Source: Marinobacterium sedimentorum
Lineage (GTDB): Bacteria; Pseudomonadota; Gammaproteobacteria; Pseudomonadales; Balneatricaceae
Length of the DNA: 64,000 nt
Assembly (NCBI RefSeq): GCF_024267675.1
Contig: NZ_JALDYX010000001.1
Location: forward strand, 1 to 64,000
Direction: 5' to 3'
Part shown: positions 26,109 to 34,667 of the stretch, piece by piece
Position numbering within the stretch: the stretch's first letter is position 1
Layout of the letters: every line of letters starts with the position of its first letter
The notes under the pieces: generated by a model
What the model was told of the DNA's origin: nothing
Database searches by the model: none
The model's input: the letters and a program-made list of their open reading frames with translations, nothing else
Position numbers and translations under genes: made by a program

Positions 26109-26185
26109 TACGCACCTGCCTTTCTTACGGTCTCTGTGGCCAATGCGTTTAGCCGCTCTCTTATGTCGTTGGTTAGTAATGTCAT
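26108..26185 (-). CDS. 25-aa ORF coupled to 110-aa gene
   Basis: ATG at 26185 with AAAGGAG 7-8 nt upstream; stop TAA overlaps the next ATG. It encodes 25 residues starting MTLLTNDIRERL. It is the first reading frame after palindromic leader D and its Shine-Dalgarno is the sequence hidden by that leader. It may be a leader peptide or a small functional protein. Confidence 0.5.
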   Translation of the reverse strand: MTLLTNDIRERLNALATETVRKAGA

Positions 26186-26193
26186 TGTTCCGT

Positions 26194-26386
26194 CTCCTTT
26201 CATTCGGTTTCTCAAGACGCTGGAAACGGAAAGACGGGCGTATAAGCCGTAGGATCACCCGTCAGGGGGAACGGCCAACACGGTCGCCGCAGACCGCAAG
26301 GCGCGGCGAGCGGTGCGGGCAGGCCGTTGATCCTACGGCGCGCCCGTCTCGTGATGCGTCAAACTTGAGAAAGACCGAAAAAGGAG
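26194..26386 (-). promoter_or_regulatory. Long palindromic leader D (upstream of 25-aa/110-aa/103-aa operon)
   Basis: 193-nt imperfect palindrome. CTCCTTT (26194-26200) pairs with AAAAAGGAG (to 26386); TTTCTCAAG near 26209-26217 pairs with CTTGAGAAA near 26364-26372; AGACGGGCG pairs with CGCCCGTCT; CCGTAGGATCA pairs with TGATCCTACGG; AACGGCC pairs with GGCCGTT. The near arm contains the ribosome site of the 25-aa ORF. Confidence 0.7.
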
Positions 26387-26521
26387 TGCGGGGCAGAAGA
26401 GATGACCGGAAGACAGACCGGGCTATCGACCCAGCATGACGCCGAAGAGTTTGATTGCGTTACAGGACAATCATGTTAGGTTACTTTCTGAACAGCGCAC
26501 GTACCGGAGGTATGGAACGCC

Positions 26522-27733
26522 ATGATCAAATTCATCATTGGAGGCCGACAGGTCACGCCGGGAAATTTCGGCGATGCGGTTATGCAGTTCGCGCTCGAAC
26601 AGATCAGGGAACATATTCAGACAGCAGTGGGGTCGATACGTGATCCAGATACCGGCGAGTTCCCCACTATCGTGGTCAGAGGGAACAGCCTGGACGATCT
26701 GAAAATGCATGTCGAAGGCTCACAGGAAATGATCGCGCTCGTCAGTGAACGTCTGGGGCTCACGGGCAGCGACGAAGAAGAGCAGGAGCACGACATGGCT
26801 AAGGAACCGAAAGTATTTTTGTCCTACACCTCGGATGATGCCGAGCAGGCCGGAAAGATTGCGGAAGCGTTGATGGCCAATGGCATCGACACCTGGTGGG
26901 ACAAGTGGTGTATCGGCGCGGGCGACAGCCTCCGGCAGAAGATCGATCAAGGTCTGGCCGAATGTACACACTTCCTCGTTCTGCTGACACCGCAGTCGAT
27001 CCGCAAGCCCTGGGTCAATCAGGAAATGGACGCAGGGCTGGTCCGGAAGCTCAACGACGAATGTCAGTTTCTGCCGGTACGGCACGGACTTCCTGCCTCG
27101 GAACTCCCTCCCCTGCTTGCCGGGTTACATTCGCCCGAGGTGGTGGATGAAGAGTATATCCAGCAGCTCGTCAACGACATTCATGGCGTAAGCCTGAAAC
27201 CGCCGCTCGGCCCGAAGCCGAAGCATGTTGCAAACGCTGCCGAAGCTAAGACGAAATACTCTCCGGCAGCCACAACAGTTGCGGGGCTATTCGTTGAGAA
27301 GACAGAAAACGGTATGTTTGCTGACCCACAGTACCGGCTTGAAGCACTGGTACAGGCAACAGGACTTACCTTTCCCGATCTAAAGGACGCGCTGTTTGAG
27401 CTGTCTGATTTCCTGAAGGAGTCGCACGGCACGGTATTGGTCCAACCCTCGCTGTTCACCGAATTCGACCGGTATTGGAAAGAGTGGGACGCAGCAGACG
27501 ATGCGCTACGGCTGGCAGCAGATATTGCCAACGATCCGGCCTTCCCGTCAGCCTGTAATGAGATTGCCGATAGATACGGCTGGGAACCCCGCAGGCTCAA
27601 TCCGGCCATCACGTATCTCTTAGACCGGGGCATGTTGGCCGATTATAAGGTGCTGAACTCTAAGCCTTTCGTGACAGCCAAGGTCGTCGGAAAGGAAGAC
27701 CCCATACGCCGCTTCGTGAAGAGCAGGCGTTGA
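26522..27733 (+). CDS. TIR-domain protein (probable defence effector)
   Basis: 403-aa protein in three parts. Residues 1-85 form a conserved-looking N-terminal domain (IKFIIGGRQVTPGNFGDAV). Residues about 96-230 are a TIR_2 domain: KVFLSYTSDDAEQAGKIAEA, then TWWDKWCIGAGDSL and a WVNQE in which Glu is in the position of the NADase catalytic residue. Residues about 260-400 look like a winged-helix region (RLNPAITYLLDRGML). Bacterial TIR proteins kill infected cells by consuming NAD+; no partner sensor gene is adjacent, so a single-gene system is inferred. GGAGG lies 11 nt before the ATG. It is plus-strand and converges with the methyltransferase. Confidence 0.8.
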   Translation: MIKFIIGGRQVTPGNFGDAVMQFALEQIREHIQTAVGSIRDPDTGEFPTIVVRGNSLDDLKMHVEGSQEMIALVSERLGLTGSDEEEQEHDMAKEPKVFLSYTSDDAEQAGKIAEALMANGIDTWWDKWCIGAGDSLRQKIDQGLAECTHFLVLLTPQSIRKPWVNQEMDAGLVRKLNDECQFLPVRHGLPASELPPLLAGLHSPEVVDEEYIQQLVNDIHGVSLKPPLGPKPKHVANAAEAKTKYSPAATTVAGLFVEKTENGMFADPQYRLEALVQATGLTFPDLKDALFELSDFLKESHGTVLVQPSLFTEFDRYWKEWDAADDALRLAADIANDPAFPSACNEIADRYGWEPRRLNPAITYLLDRGMLADYKVLNSKPFVTAKVVGKEDPIRRFVKSRR

Positions 27734-27746
27734 ACGGTTAGATGTC

Positions 27747-27777
27747 AACGCGCCGGACCGATCCACGATCCGGCGTT
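27747..27777. terminator. Hairpin between convergent TIR and methyltransferase genes
   Basis: AACG-GCCGGA on the left pairs with TCCGGC-GTT on the right (27747-27757 and 27769-27777) around an 11-nt loop. There is no T run, so it is only a possible bidirectional terminator. Confidence 0.45.
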
Positions 27778-27787
27778 AGCTGGACGG

Positions 27788-28612
27788 TCACATCAGTCTA
27801 CTTCTCGCGACTTCGACGTACTCCGGCTCCATATCGATGCCGATATAGCGACGGCCAAGCTGCTTGGCAGCCAGCGCCGTCGTTCCGGAACCGCAAAACG
27901 GATCGATCACCAGATCACCGGGCCGGGAAAAGCTCTCGATCAATGGCGCTATCACCTTGACGGACTTCTCTGTCGGGTGAAGCCGGTTGCCGGTGTAATC
28001 CCAGGGCTGCACATCTTGCAGCGGGTGGGCCGGTCGTTCGGGATAGCCCTTAGCCAGCAGATATGCCTGTTCATGCCGGTATCCCAGAAAACCTTTTGCA
28101 GATGCGTAGTTCTTCTGCCAGACGATATGGCCCACGGGCCGGAACCCGGCCTTCTTCCAGGCTGACATGAAGGTCTCGACGTGGTTCCAACCGTAGAAGG
28201 ATACACAGAGGCTGTCATCTTTGAGCACACGATAGATTTCCGTGAACGAAGGCTCGACCCACGCGCTGTCCACATCGTTCTTAATGGAACGGCCTTGACG
28301 ATCCTTGTATCCGACCAGATAAGGCGGATCGGTCACTACAAGATCGGCGTAACCTTCCGGGATACCGCGCAAGACATCAGCACAAGCGCCCTCAATGATT
28401 TGATTGCATGGCGACGTTGGCGATGACGGGCTGGAGAGCGAACGGGCCAAGGCCTCACGCTCCTCGTTTTTTGGCGCATACCAGTGCCTCTTCTGGGCGG
28501 ACCAGCGAAAGCCGTTGGATTTTAGCCTGTACAGAATGTGATCGGCAGGCCTTGCAGCGAAGCTGATATCGATACTGCCGAATTCCGGGTTGATGTTAGT
28601 GTTCACGTCCAT
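27788..28612 (-). CDS. Orphan adenine-N6 DNA methyltransferase
   Basis: 274-aa beta-class methyltransferase: catalytic motif VTDPPYLVG (about residue 90) precedes the SAM-binding motif VIDPFCGSGTTAL (about 235). The first 60 residues form a small extra domain (FRWSAQKRHWYAPKNEE). No nuclease gene is adjacent, and the type III system at 28943 has its own methyltransferase. A role in protecting the element from host restriction fits its placement under a palindromic leader like that of ardC. ATG at 28612 with AAAGGAG 8 nt upstream. Confidence 0.88.
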   Translation of the reverse strand: MDVNTNINPEFGSIDISFAARPADHILYRLKSNGFRWSAQKRHWYAPKNEEREALARSLSSPSSPTSPCNQIIEGACADVLRGIPEGYADLVVTDPPYLVGYKDRQGRSIKNDVDSAWVEPSFTEIYRVLKDDSLCVSFYGWNHVETFMSAWKKAGFRPVGHIVWQKNYASAKGFLGYRHEQAYLLAKGYPERPAHPLQDVQPWDYTGNRLHPTEKSVKVIAPLIESFSRPGDLVIDPFCGSGTTALAAKQLGRRYIGIDMEPEYVEVARSRLM

Positions 28613-28620
28613 GTTTCTAT

Positions 28621-28790
28621 CTCCTTTTTCCTGGATGTCCTTTAACCGCGAAGGAGACGATCAGGCCGGGAGCCCGTGTCCAGGGGGGCGGTGCGGCCCG
28701 CAGCCGTATAACGGCGAGGACACGGCCCCTGTACGCGGACGGAAACCGGCCTGATACGAAGCGGATGATTAAAGGACACCGGAAAAGGAG
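28621..28790 (-). promoter_or_regulatory. Long palindromic leader E (upstream of methyltransferase)
   Basis: 170-nt imperfect palindrome. CTCCTTTT (28621-28628) pairs with AAAAGGAG (28783-28790); GTCCTTTAA near 28637-28645 pairs with TTAAAGGAC near 28769-28777; ATCAGGCCGG near 28660-28669 pairs with CCGGCCTGAT near 28746-28755; CAGGGG near 28681-28686 pairs with CCCCTG near 28726-28731. The near arm includes the methyltransferase ribosome site. Confidence 0.72.
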
Positions 28791-28849
28791 AGGCACTGGA
28801 ACGCCGGACGGGAACAGCGGCAATTCCGGTTAGCAGGGAATATTTAAGT

Positions 28850-28874
28850 AAGGCCGGATCAGATGTCCGGCCTT
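28850..28874. terminator. Perfect hairpin downstream of res
   Basis: 9-bp arms (28850-28858/28866-28874), 7-nt loop. On the minus strand it follows the res stop at 28943 by about 70 nt, with a weak T-rich tail. Probably the end of the type III operon transcript. Confidence 0.55.
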
Positions 28875-28942
28875 CTTACATACGAAATCAGGTCAGATTT
28901 CGAGGTCGGCCAGTGGGTACACCAAAGCTACCAATGGTAGCC

Positions 28943-31900
28943 TCAGGAGGTATACCCCATCATTCCATCGACATCAGTGGCCTTGATGTACTTGGCCGGA
29001 GCTTCGATGCCGGAAGCTATCTCTTCGAAATGCTTCTCACCGCATTTGATCTTCGCACCTTCGGCGTGGCGCAAGTCACCCCACCATGTACTGCCCTTGG
29101 TCTCGACAACGAAGTATAGTTTTTCTTGGCCCTCATCATCTAGAACAACGGCCCAGTCCGGATTGTAGGTTCCGAGCGGTGTCGGCACCTTGAACCACGA
29201 CGGCAGCTTGGCGTAAACCTTGACCTTCTCGTTCTTCTCCAGGTCCTCCGCGAAGGTCTTCTCGACACCGGCAGAGTCATAGACAACATGGGTGTAGACA
29301 GACTTCTGTGTCTCCAGCGTGTTCTTCAGGTATCCTTTCAGCTCCTCTTGCTGAAAAAGCTCCTGGGCGTAGAAGTGTTCTTCCCCGATCTTCCGGTACT
29401 TGATCCCGTCCACCAGAGCCAAACGCTTGGTCCGGTTGATGGACTCCGAACAGTAATCGATAAATTGCTGCGGATTCCGCTTGAAGTCTTCCAGCCGCAT
29501 GCTGTCACGAAGGATTTGGACGATGCTCTTTCGTGTGAGCTGGGTCTTGTCCTGCAAATCGGTAATGATGTCCGGAAGCTCGATATCGTCCTCATGGAGC
29601 GTGGTGTAACCGGACGCTGAAGTCTCGTCGGCTGTCACACCGCCCTTCCCTATGGCTATATCGGCTTTCCGGAACTGCGCCCGCGTCTTTGTGATCGGCG
29701 GGCAGTCACGAATGGCCTCGGCACAATCGGCTATCAGCTTGTCGTTATCAAACTCGACGCGATAGGTGGTCTTATACTTGATGCGTTCCCAGAGCGCCTT
29801 GAACTCTTCACTCTGAAGGACCGCCTCGCGGGTCCGGATAACGCGGCGGTCATCGGCATTCTTGATGTCCAGCTTACCGGCAAGCTTACGAAGCACGGCC
29901 TGCACATCAACGGCAATGGCCTCGGCCTGCTCATGGCCATGCTGATCGGCAAGCTCCTGCTTGATCTCGTCAGGCAGAGCAAACGAGCCGTCTTTGATAG
30001 CGGCTCTCAAGGTGTCCTGGACCTTACCCTTGGCATCAACGAAGCCCTCCTCTTTCAGGAACTTCCATATCTTCTCGGATTGCTCGACACCAAGGTTGGA
30101 TACCTGGCCTTTGTCATCCACGGTCTTGATCGTGGCGAACTGGTGCTGCTCGACAATACCGAAGCGGATGCCAGTGTCCTCCTCGATCTCTTTCTGGAGG
30201 TTTTCCGCGAACTGTTCGTAGTTTTCAGTGGCAATGACAGTCAATGTATTGATGTCGTTACCGCGTAAACGTATACCATCCTGGTTAACGCACAGGCGCA
30301 AACCTCGCCCGAGCGTTTGCCGTCTTTCCCGTTCGCTGCCCATATCCCGGAGGGTGCATATCTGGAAGACGTTGGGATTATCCCAGCCTTCCTTCAGCGC
30401 CGAATGGGAGAAGATGAACTTCAGTTTTGTATCAAAAGACAGTAGCTTTTCCTTGTCCTTCATAATCAGGTTATAGGCACGCTCGGCATTGTCCTTATTC
30501 AGCTGATTATTTTCGGCAGTATCAACAGACTTACCTTTTTTATCGATAGAAAAGTAGCCGTCGTGAATTTCCCCTACGTCCGTATTAAGGTCGATTTCAC
30601 CAAAGAGGCTTTGATAGTCGGCTGACTTGGCAAGCTGCCGGTACTCTTCCTCGAACATTAGGGCGTATTTACCCTTAACGGGGTTTCCATCTTCATCGTA
30701 CTGCCGGTAATGCTGCACACTATCAATGAAAAAGAGGCTCAGGACCTTGATCGGCTGTTTATTGGCCGCAAAAGTCAATTCCTTGTCCAAATGTTCCTTT
30801 AGCGTACGGCGGATCATCATGCGCTTAACCGCATCCGGATCAACACCACCAACAGCATCTCCAGGTCTTAGCACTTCATCAAATCCACGGCCCTTGACCT
30901 CAATGGACTCATTGTCTTTGCCGCATGTAATCGTTCCGATCTGTATATCTTCGTAGATGACACGATTAGCGATCTGCTCCAGGTCGTCACCGTCTTCGAC
31001 CGTCAGGATTTCAGGCCGGATGTTCTTGCCGCGCTGGACATCGATCTCGATCTTGGCCGTGATTGATCCCTTCTGGTTATGTGTAGATATCAGGCGGACA
31101 TAGGGCTTGTTATGCCCTCCGTCGATCTCAAGAGAGGCAACTTCAATCTGCTTCACAAGTCCACGCTCATAGGCATCCACCGCATCAAGGCGATACGTCA
31201 TGTGGTGCTTATCAAGATGGGTCGCGGAATAGCGCAACGTGCAAAGCGGCTTCATTAAACTAAGGGCCTCTTTGCCTTTACCGGTCAGCCCCCCGTCAAC
31301 GCTCTGCGGCTCATCGACGATGATGATAGGGTTAGTTGCTCGTACCAAATCAATCGGCTTCTCACCACCAGTATTTTCGTTTTCCTTATAGAGGTTATTT
31401 ACCTCTTTCTTGTTAATGGCCCCAACGGTTGTAACCATAATCTGGATGTTAGAACTGGTGGCAAAATTGCGTACCTGCCCTAGCTTAGAGGAGTCGTACT
31501 GGAAGTATTCATACCCCTTTGCTTTCGGGTAAAGCCCTTCAAAGTGGTCCTGCGTGATCTGGAGTGTTTTATACACACCTTCCTTGATCGCCACCGACGG
31601 CACAACAATGACGAACTTGGAAAAGCCATAGTTCTTATTGAGTTCGAAGATTGTACGAAGATAGACGTAGGTCTTACCGGTCCCCGTCTCCATCTCGACG
31701 GTAAAATCGCCACTCGCCAGGCTCTCCGACGGACGAAGGCCGTTAGCGAGCTGGATGGCCTTCAGGTTCTCCAGAATCTCCTCATCAACGAGCTTTAGGC
31801 GGTTGCCGATGCCCAGAGAATTTTCGTCAAATCCCAGTGAGGCCTGCGGACTGGCTTCGGTTCGATACGTCACCGTAAACTCAGACCGGGATATCTCCTG

Positions 31901-31975
31901 CCCCTTGAACAAGCCCACCACCGACTCAACAGCGGATTGCTGGTAATCCAGATCATCTTCAAAATGCAGCTTCAT
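28943..31975 (-). CDS. res: Type III restriction enzyme, Res subunit
   Basis: 1010-aa helicase-nuclease. SF2 helicase motifs: Walker A METGTGKTYV (about residue 100), Walker B IIVDEPQSVD (about 217), SATH-type motif III (YSATHLDKH), motif V/VI region LKEGWDNPNVF and LGRGLRLCV (about 545-580). At the C-terminus PDWAVV...YFVVETKG (about 940-965) is a PD-(D/E)xK nuclease. The family cleaves DNA after ATP-driven communication between two recognition sites, together with Mod. GGAG lies 8 nt upstream of the ATG; the mod stop is 12 nt upstream. It is the last gene of the four-gene minus-strand block. Confidence 0.92.
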   Translation of the reverse strand: MKLHFEDDLDYQQSAVESVVGLFKGQEISRSEFTVTYRTEASPQASLGFDENSLGIGNRLKLVDEEILENLKAIQLANGLRPSESLASGDFTVEMETGTGKTYVYLRTIFELNKNYGFSKFVIVVPSVAIKEGVYKTLQITQDHFEGLYPKAKGYEYFQYDSSKLGQVRNFATSSNIQIMVTTVGAINKKEVNNLYKENENTGGEKPIDLVRATNPIIIVDEPQSVDGGLTGKGKEALSLMKPLCTLRYSATHLDKHHMTYRLDAVDAYERGLVKQIEVASLEIDGGHNKPYVRLISTHNQKGSITAKIEIDVQRGKNIRPEILTVEDGDDLEQIANRVIYEDIQIGTITCGKDNESIEVKGRGFDEVLRPGDAVGGVDPDAVKRMMIRRTLKEHLDKELTFAANKQPIKVLSLFFIDSVQHYRQYDEDGNPVKGKYALMFEEEYRQLAKSADYQSLFGEIDLNTDVGEIHDGYFSIDKKGKSVDTAENNQLNKDNAERAYNLIMKDKEKLLSFDTKLKFIFSHSALKEGWDNPNVFQICTLRDMGSERERRQTLGRGLRLCVNQDGIRLRGNDINTLTVIATENYEQFAENLQKEIEEDTGIRFGIVEQHQFATIKTVDDKGQVSNLGVEQSEKIWKFLKEEGFVDAKGKVQDTLRAAIKDGSFALPDEIKQELADQHGHEQAEAIAVDVQAVLRKLAGKLDIKNADDRRVIRTREAVLQSEEFKALWERIKYKTTYRVEFDNDKLIADCAEAIRDCPPITKTRAQFRKADIAIGKGGVTADETSASGYTTLHEDDIELPDIITDLQDKTQLTRKSIVQILRDSMRLEDFKRNPQQFIDYCSESINRTKRLALVDGIKYRKIGEEHFYAQELFQQEELKGYLKNTLETQKSVYTHVVYDSAGVEKTFAEDLEKNEKVKVYAKLPSWFKVPTPLGTYNPDWAVVLDDEGQEKLYFVVETKGSTWWGDLRHAEGAKIKCGEKHFEEIASGIEAPAKYIKATDVDGMMGYTS

Positions 31976-31986
31976 GAAAGCTCTCC

Positions 31987-33837
31987 TTACAAGCTGCGAA
32001 CATGGCTGATGCCGTTCTGCTCAAGAATGGCGGCCATGTTGGTTTTTGAAACGTCATCACGGAACGCACTGTCACGGAAAAAGACGTGAGTATCGGAGCT
32101 TGGGGACAACTCCGCCTTCCAATCCAAAATCCCTTGCGCTATGCCTTCCACTTGCTCACGGCTTATAGATTCATCCAGGCAAGCAAAGAGGACACCGTAG
32201 CCGATGGAATAGATACTTTTTCCACTAACTTCGCGGCTCTCAATCGGAACAGCAAGGTCCACACCACGCTTCAGGAGCAGCTCATATAGGACGTCTTGCT
32301 CCGTGCGACCTTCAATTAAGTGTTCTTCATGAGAAAGAAGACTTTCCTCTAGATCAGAATGATCCGGATTCCAAACGCGGATGTTTGAATTTGAAAGTTT
32401 AAAAATCTTAAAGCCTTTATCAATACCTGCGCTATCAGGTAGCGAATCTATACATTTTCTAATACGCGTTAAACCTAACTCAGTAATCGAATCAAAGCTT
32501 GATTTCTCTCCGGCAGGCTCGGGTAGTTGAACTGCAATATATCTTCTATTACCAGCATCCTCGATATTTTGTTGCATAACAGCATCAGATGATGAGCATG
32601 AGCCCGCAAAAAAATCTAAGACAATATCGTTCTCATTAGGCCTTGTAGCTGCCTGTATAAGAGTTCTAATTAAACGAACAGGCTTTACTGTATCAAAACC
32701 ATGCTCATCACCAATCAAACCATTCAAATATGTTTTTCCTGCCTCTGAAGTAGAAGACCACTCAGAGTCCATATAACAGTAGAGTGGTTTATGCTCAGCC
32801 CCCTCTTCATCTTCAAAATACCTCCTAAATGGAGTTCCATCCTTAAACTCAATATAACCTTCGCGATTAAGTCGATTTATCTCGTCCTCTCCAGCTTGCC
32901 ATCTTTGACCTTCTGGAGGCGTGTAATCGCCTAGCGAGAAACTCATAGTTGTTCGTTTACTCGCTCCTCTATTTGACTTAAGAATGGTAGTTAAACGATA
33001 TCTTCTGCCGTTTATCTCATGCGGATAAGTTCTTTCACTGCCCGTATAAATTGGGCTAAACGCCCCAGGAAATTCTTTTTTCTGATATACAAGGACGTAT
33101 TCAATTTCTTTTTGTGGCCTATATTTTGCCTCACCAACATTTACAGGCTTCACACGAGCTTTCCATGTGATATTACCTATAAAATTATCCTCGCCGAAGA
33201 TATCATCACATATCACTCTCAGATGAGCCTGCTCAACATCATGAATAGAAATAAAGATAACTCCATCTTGCGCTAATAATGACTTCGCCAATTTAATTCT
33301 TGGATACATCATGTTTAGCCAATTGGTATGTTTCCTACCAGTCGTTTCGGTATTAGATGAGAACTTTATCCCCTCATCGTCAATCTGTCCGGTATATTTC
33401 AGATAGGTATTTAGATTCTCTTGAAAACGATCCGGGTAAATAAACTCTTTACCAGTGTTATAGGGAGGATCGATATAGATCATCTTGACTTTATTAGCAT
33501 AGCTCTTCTGAAGGAGCTTCAGCACCTCAAGATTGTCGCCTTCGATAAACAAATTCTGCGTTGTATCCCAGTCTACACTTTCTTCCGGGCAAGGCAGCAA
33601 TGTCCCGGTAGAGGGTGTCAATGCGATCTGCCTAGCCTTCTTCTTTCCATGCCAGTTCAGCCCGTATTTCTCTTCACCTTCATCCAAAACAGCAGCATCA
33701 CCAAGCAACTGACGCAGGGTATCGAAGTTCACTCCCCCTTCAGAGAAGGCATCAGGGAAAAGCTCTTTCAGCCTTTCGATGTTCTCTGAAACCACGTCCA
33801 GACTTTGTCCATCCTCAAACTTAACTTGTTCCATCAT
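31987..33837 (-). CDS. mod: Type III DNA methyltransferase, Mod subunit
   Basis: 616-aa beta-class adenine-N6 methyltransferase. Catalytic motif YIDPPYNTG (about residue 125) precedes the SAM motif DFFAGSCSSSDAV (about 405), where FAGSGTT or FAGSSTT is more usual. The stretch between them (target recognition) and some of the C-terminal part (about 32300-33450) is notably AT-rich, while both ends match the more GC-rich neighbours. This looks like an exchanged specificity module. It forms the modification and recognition subunit for Res, encoded 12 nt downstream. Confidence 0.92.
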   Translation of the reverse strand: MMEQVKFEDGQSLDVVSENIERLKELFPDAFSEGGVNFDTLRQLLGDAAVLDEGEEKYGLNWHGKKKARQIALTPSTGTLLPCPEESVDWDTTQNLFIEGDNLEVLKLLQKSYANKVKMIYIDPPYNTGKEFIYPDRFQENLNTYLKYTGQIDDEGIKFSSNTETTGRKHTNWLNMMYPRIKLAKSLLAQDGVIFISIHDVEQAHLRVICDDIFGEDNFIGNITWKARVKPVNVGEAKYRPQKEIEYVLVYQKKEFPGAFSPIYTGSERTYPHEINGRRYRLTTILKSNRGASKRTTMSFSLGDYTPPEGQRWQAGEDEINRLNREGYIEFKDGTPFRRYFEDEEGAEHKPLYCYMDSEWSSTSEAGKTYLNGLIGDEHGFDTVKPVRLIRTLIQAATRPNENDIVLDFFAGSCSSSDAVMQQNIEDAGNRRYIAVQLPEPAGEKSSFDSITELGLTRIRKCIDSLPDSAGIDKGFKIFKLSNSNIRVWNPDHSDLEESLLSHEEHLIEGRTEQDVLYELLLKRGVDLAVPIESREVSGKSIYSIGYGVLFACLDESISREQVEGIAQGILDWKAELSPSSDTHVFFRDSAFRDDVSKTNMAAILEQNGISHVRSL

Positions 33838-33872
33838 GCCACCTTTTTAAAAATCTTATAAATTCGGCTAAA

Positions 33873-34655
33873 TTAAAGACTGCCTTTAATGGCGGACATC
33901 TGGTCTTTAATCTGTTTAATCTCGGTATTGAGGTGTATCTGACGCCCCATCTGCTTTTCTTTCTTCAGCTTATTGGCGAGCTCCGCTTTTTTAACCTCAA
34001 GCCGCTCCAGCTCTTTAAGCTTCACAAGTCTATCAACCGGCTCCGCTTTTTCGGCATTTTCCAACATGAATAATCCACTGTGTACGGCACAGTTTATGGC
34101 TATAACACGCTCGGTAAATGATTTGTAGAATTCCCAGAAATTTTTAAAGGAAAGGTTGTTGATAGATAGACTTTGTAGAAAATCAGACTCTTCATTTGAT
34201 TGCTCTTGAAGGCTTATCCAGTCTGTAAAAACGGTATCTTCGATGACCCATTTCTCCTTATCGGCCTGATTGATCCGCTTATCAGAAAGACTGAAACACA
34301 GTAAATCATTACCTTCGATGTTATTGGCGAAAATTAATACCAGAGGGTACGGAATCGAGCGCTGCATAAAACCGGCAATACGCTTAATCCGCGTATGGTT
34401 GCTCAACTCAACCAGAAGGATCGCCACCTCTTCATATTCGCGGATGGAATCCTTATATACAGGGATATTGATCGTGCCGGGTTTGAGTGTATACAGCCAG
34501 CGAATCTTGCTTACATCATCCTTCAGACAGACTTTGTCGGTTGCATCCAATGCTCCCATATCAAGGAACATCTTTTTGTAAACCGGCTTGTTAAGCTGGC
34601 ACGATGCCGGAACTTGCAAACTGTCCAGAAAACTTTCTAGGTTATGAATATCCAT
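33873..34655 (-). CDS. DUF4391 protein in type III R-M block
   Basis: 260-aa protein that I recognise as DUF4391. Residues 1-200 form the domain (begins MDIHNLESFLDSL; central IPYPLVLIFAN). Residues about 205-258 are a coiled coil rich in Lys, Leu and Glu. It sits between the SNF2-type helicase (12 nt) and mod (35 nt) on one strand. That tight spacing implies one operon. Its function is unknown; by position it may bridge the helicase and the R-M enzyme. Confidence 0.78.
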   Translation of the reverse strand: MDIHNLESFLDSLQVPASCQLNKPVYKKMFLDMGALDATDKVCLKDDVSKIRWLYTLKPGTINIPVYKDSIREYEEVAILLVELSNHTRIKRIAGFMQRSIPYPLVLIFANNIEGNDLLCFSLSDKRINQADKEKWVIEDTVFTDWISLQEQSNEESDFLQSLSINNLSFKNFWEFYKSFTERVIAINCAVHSGLFMLENAEKAEPVDRLVKLKELERLEVKKAELANKLKKEKQMGRQIHLNTEIKQIKDQMSAIKGSL

Positions 34656-34667
34656 TTCTCACCCTAA

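Noticed and set aside
27747-28874. Treating hairpins at 27747-27777 and 28850-28874 as members of the long palindrome family
   Set aside because: They are short, lie downstream of genes and lack the ribosome-site pairing; ordinary terminator-like hairpins explain them.
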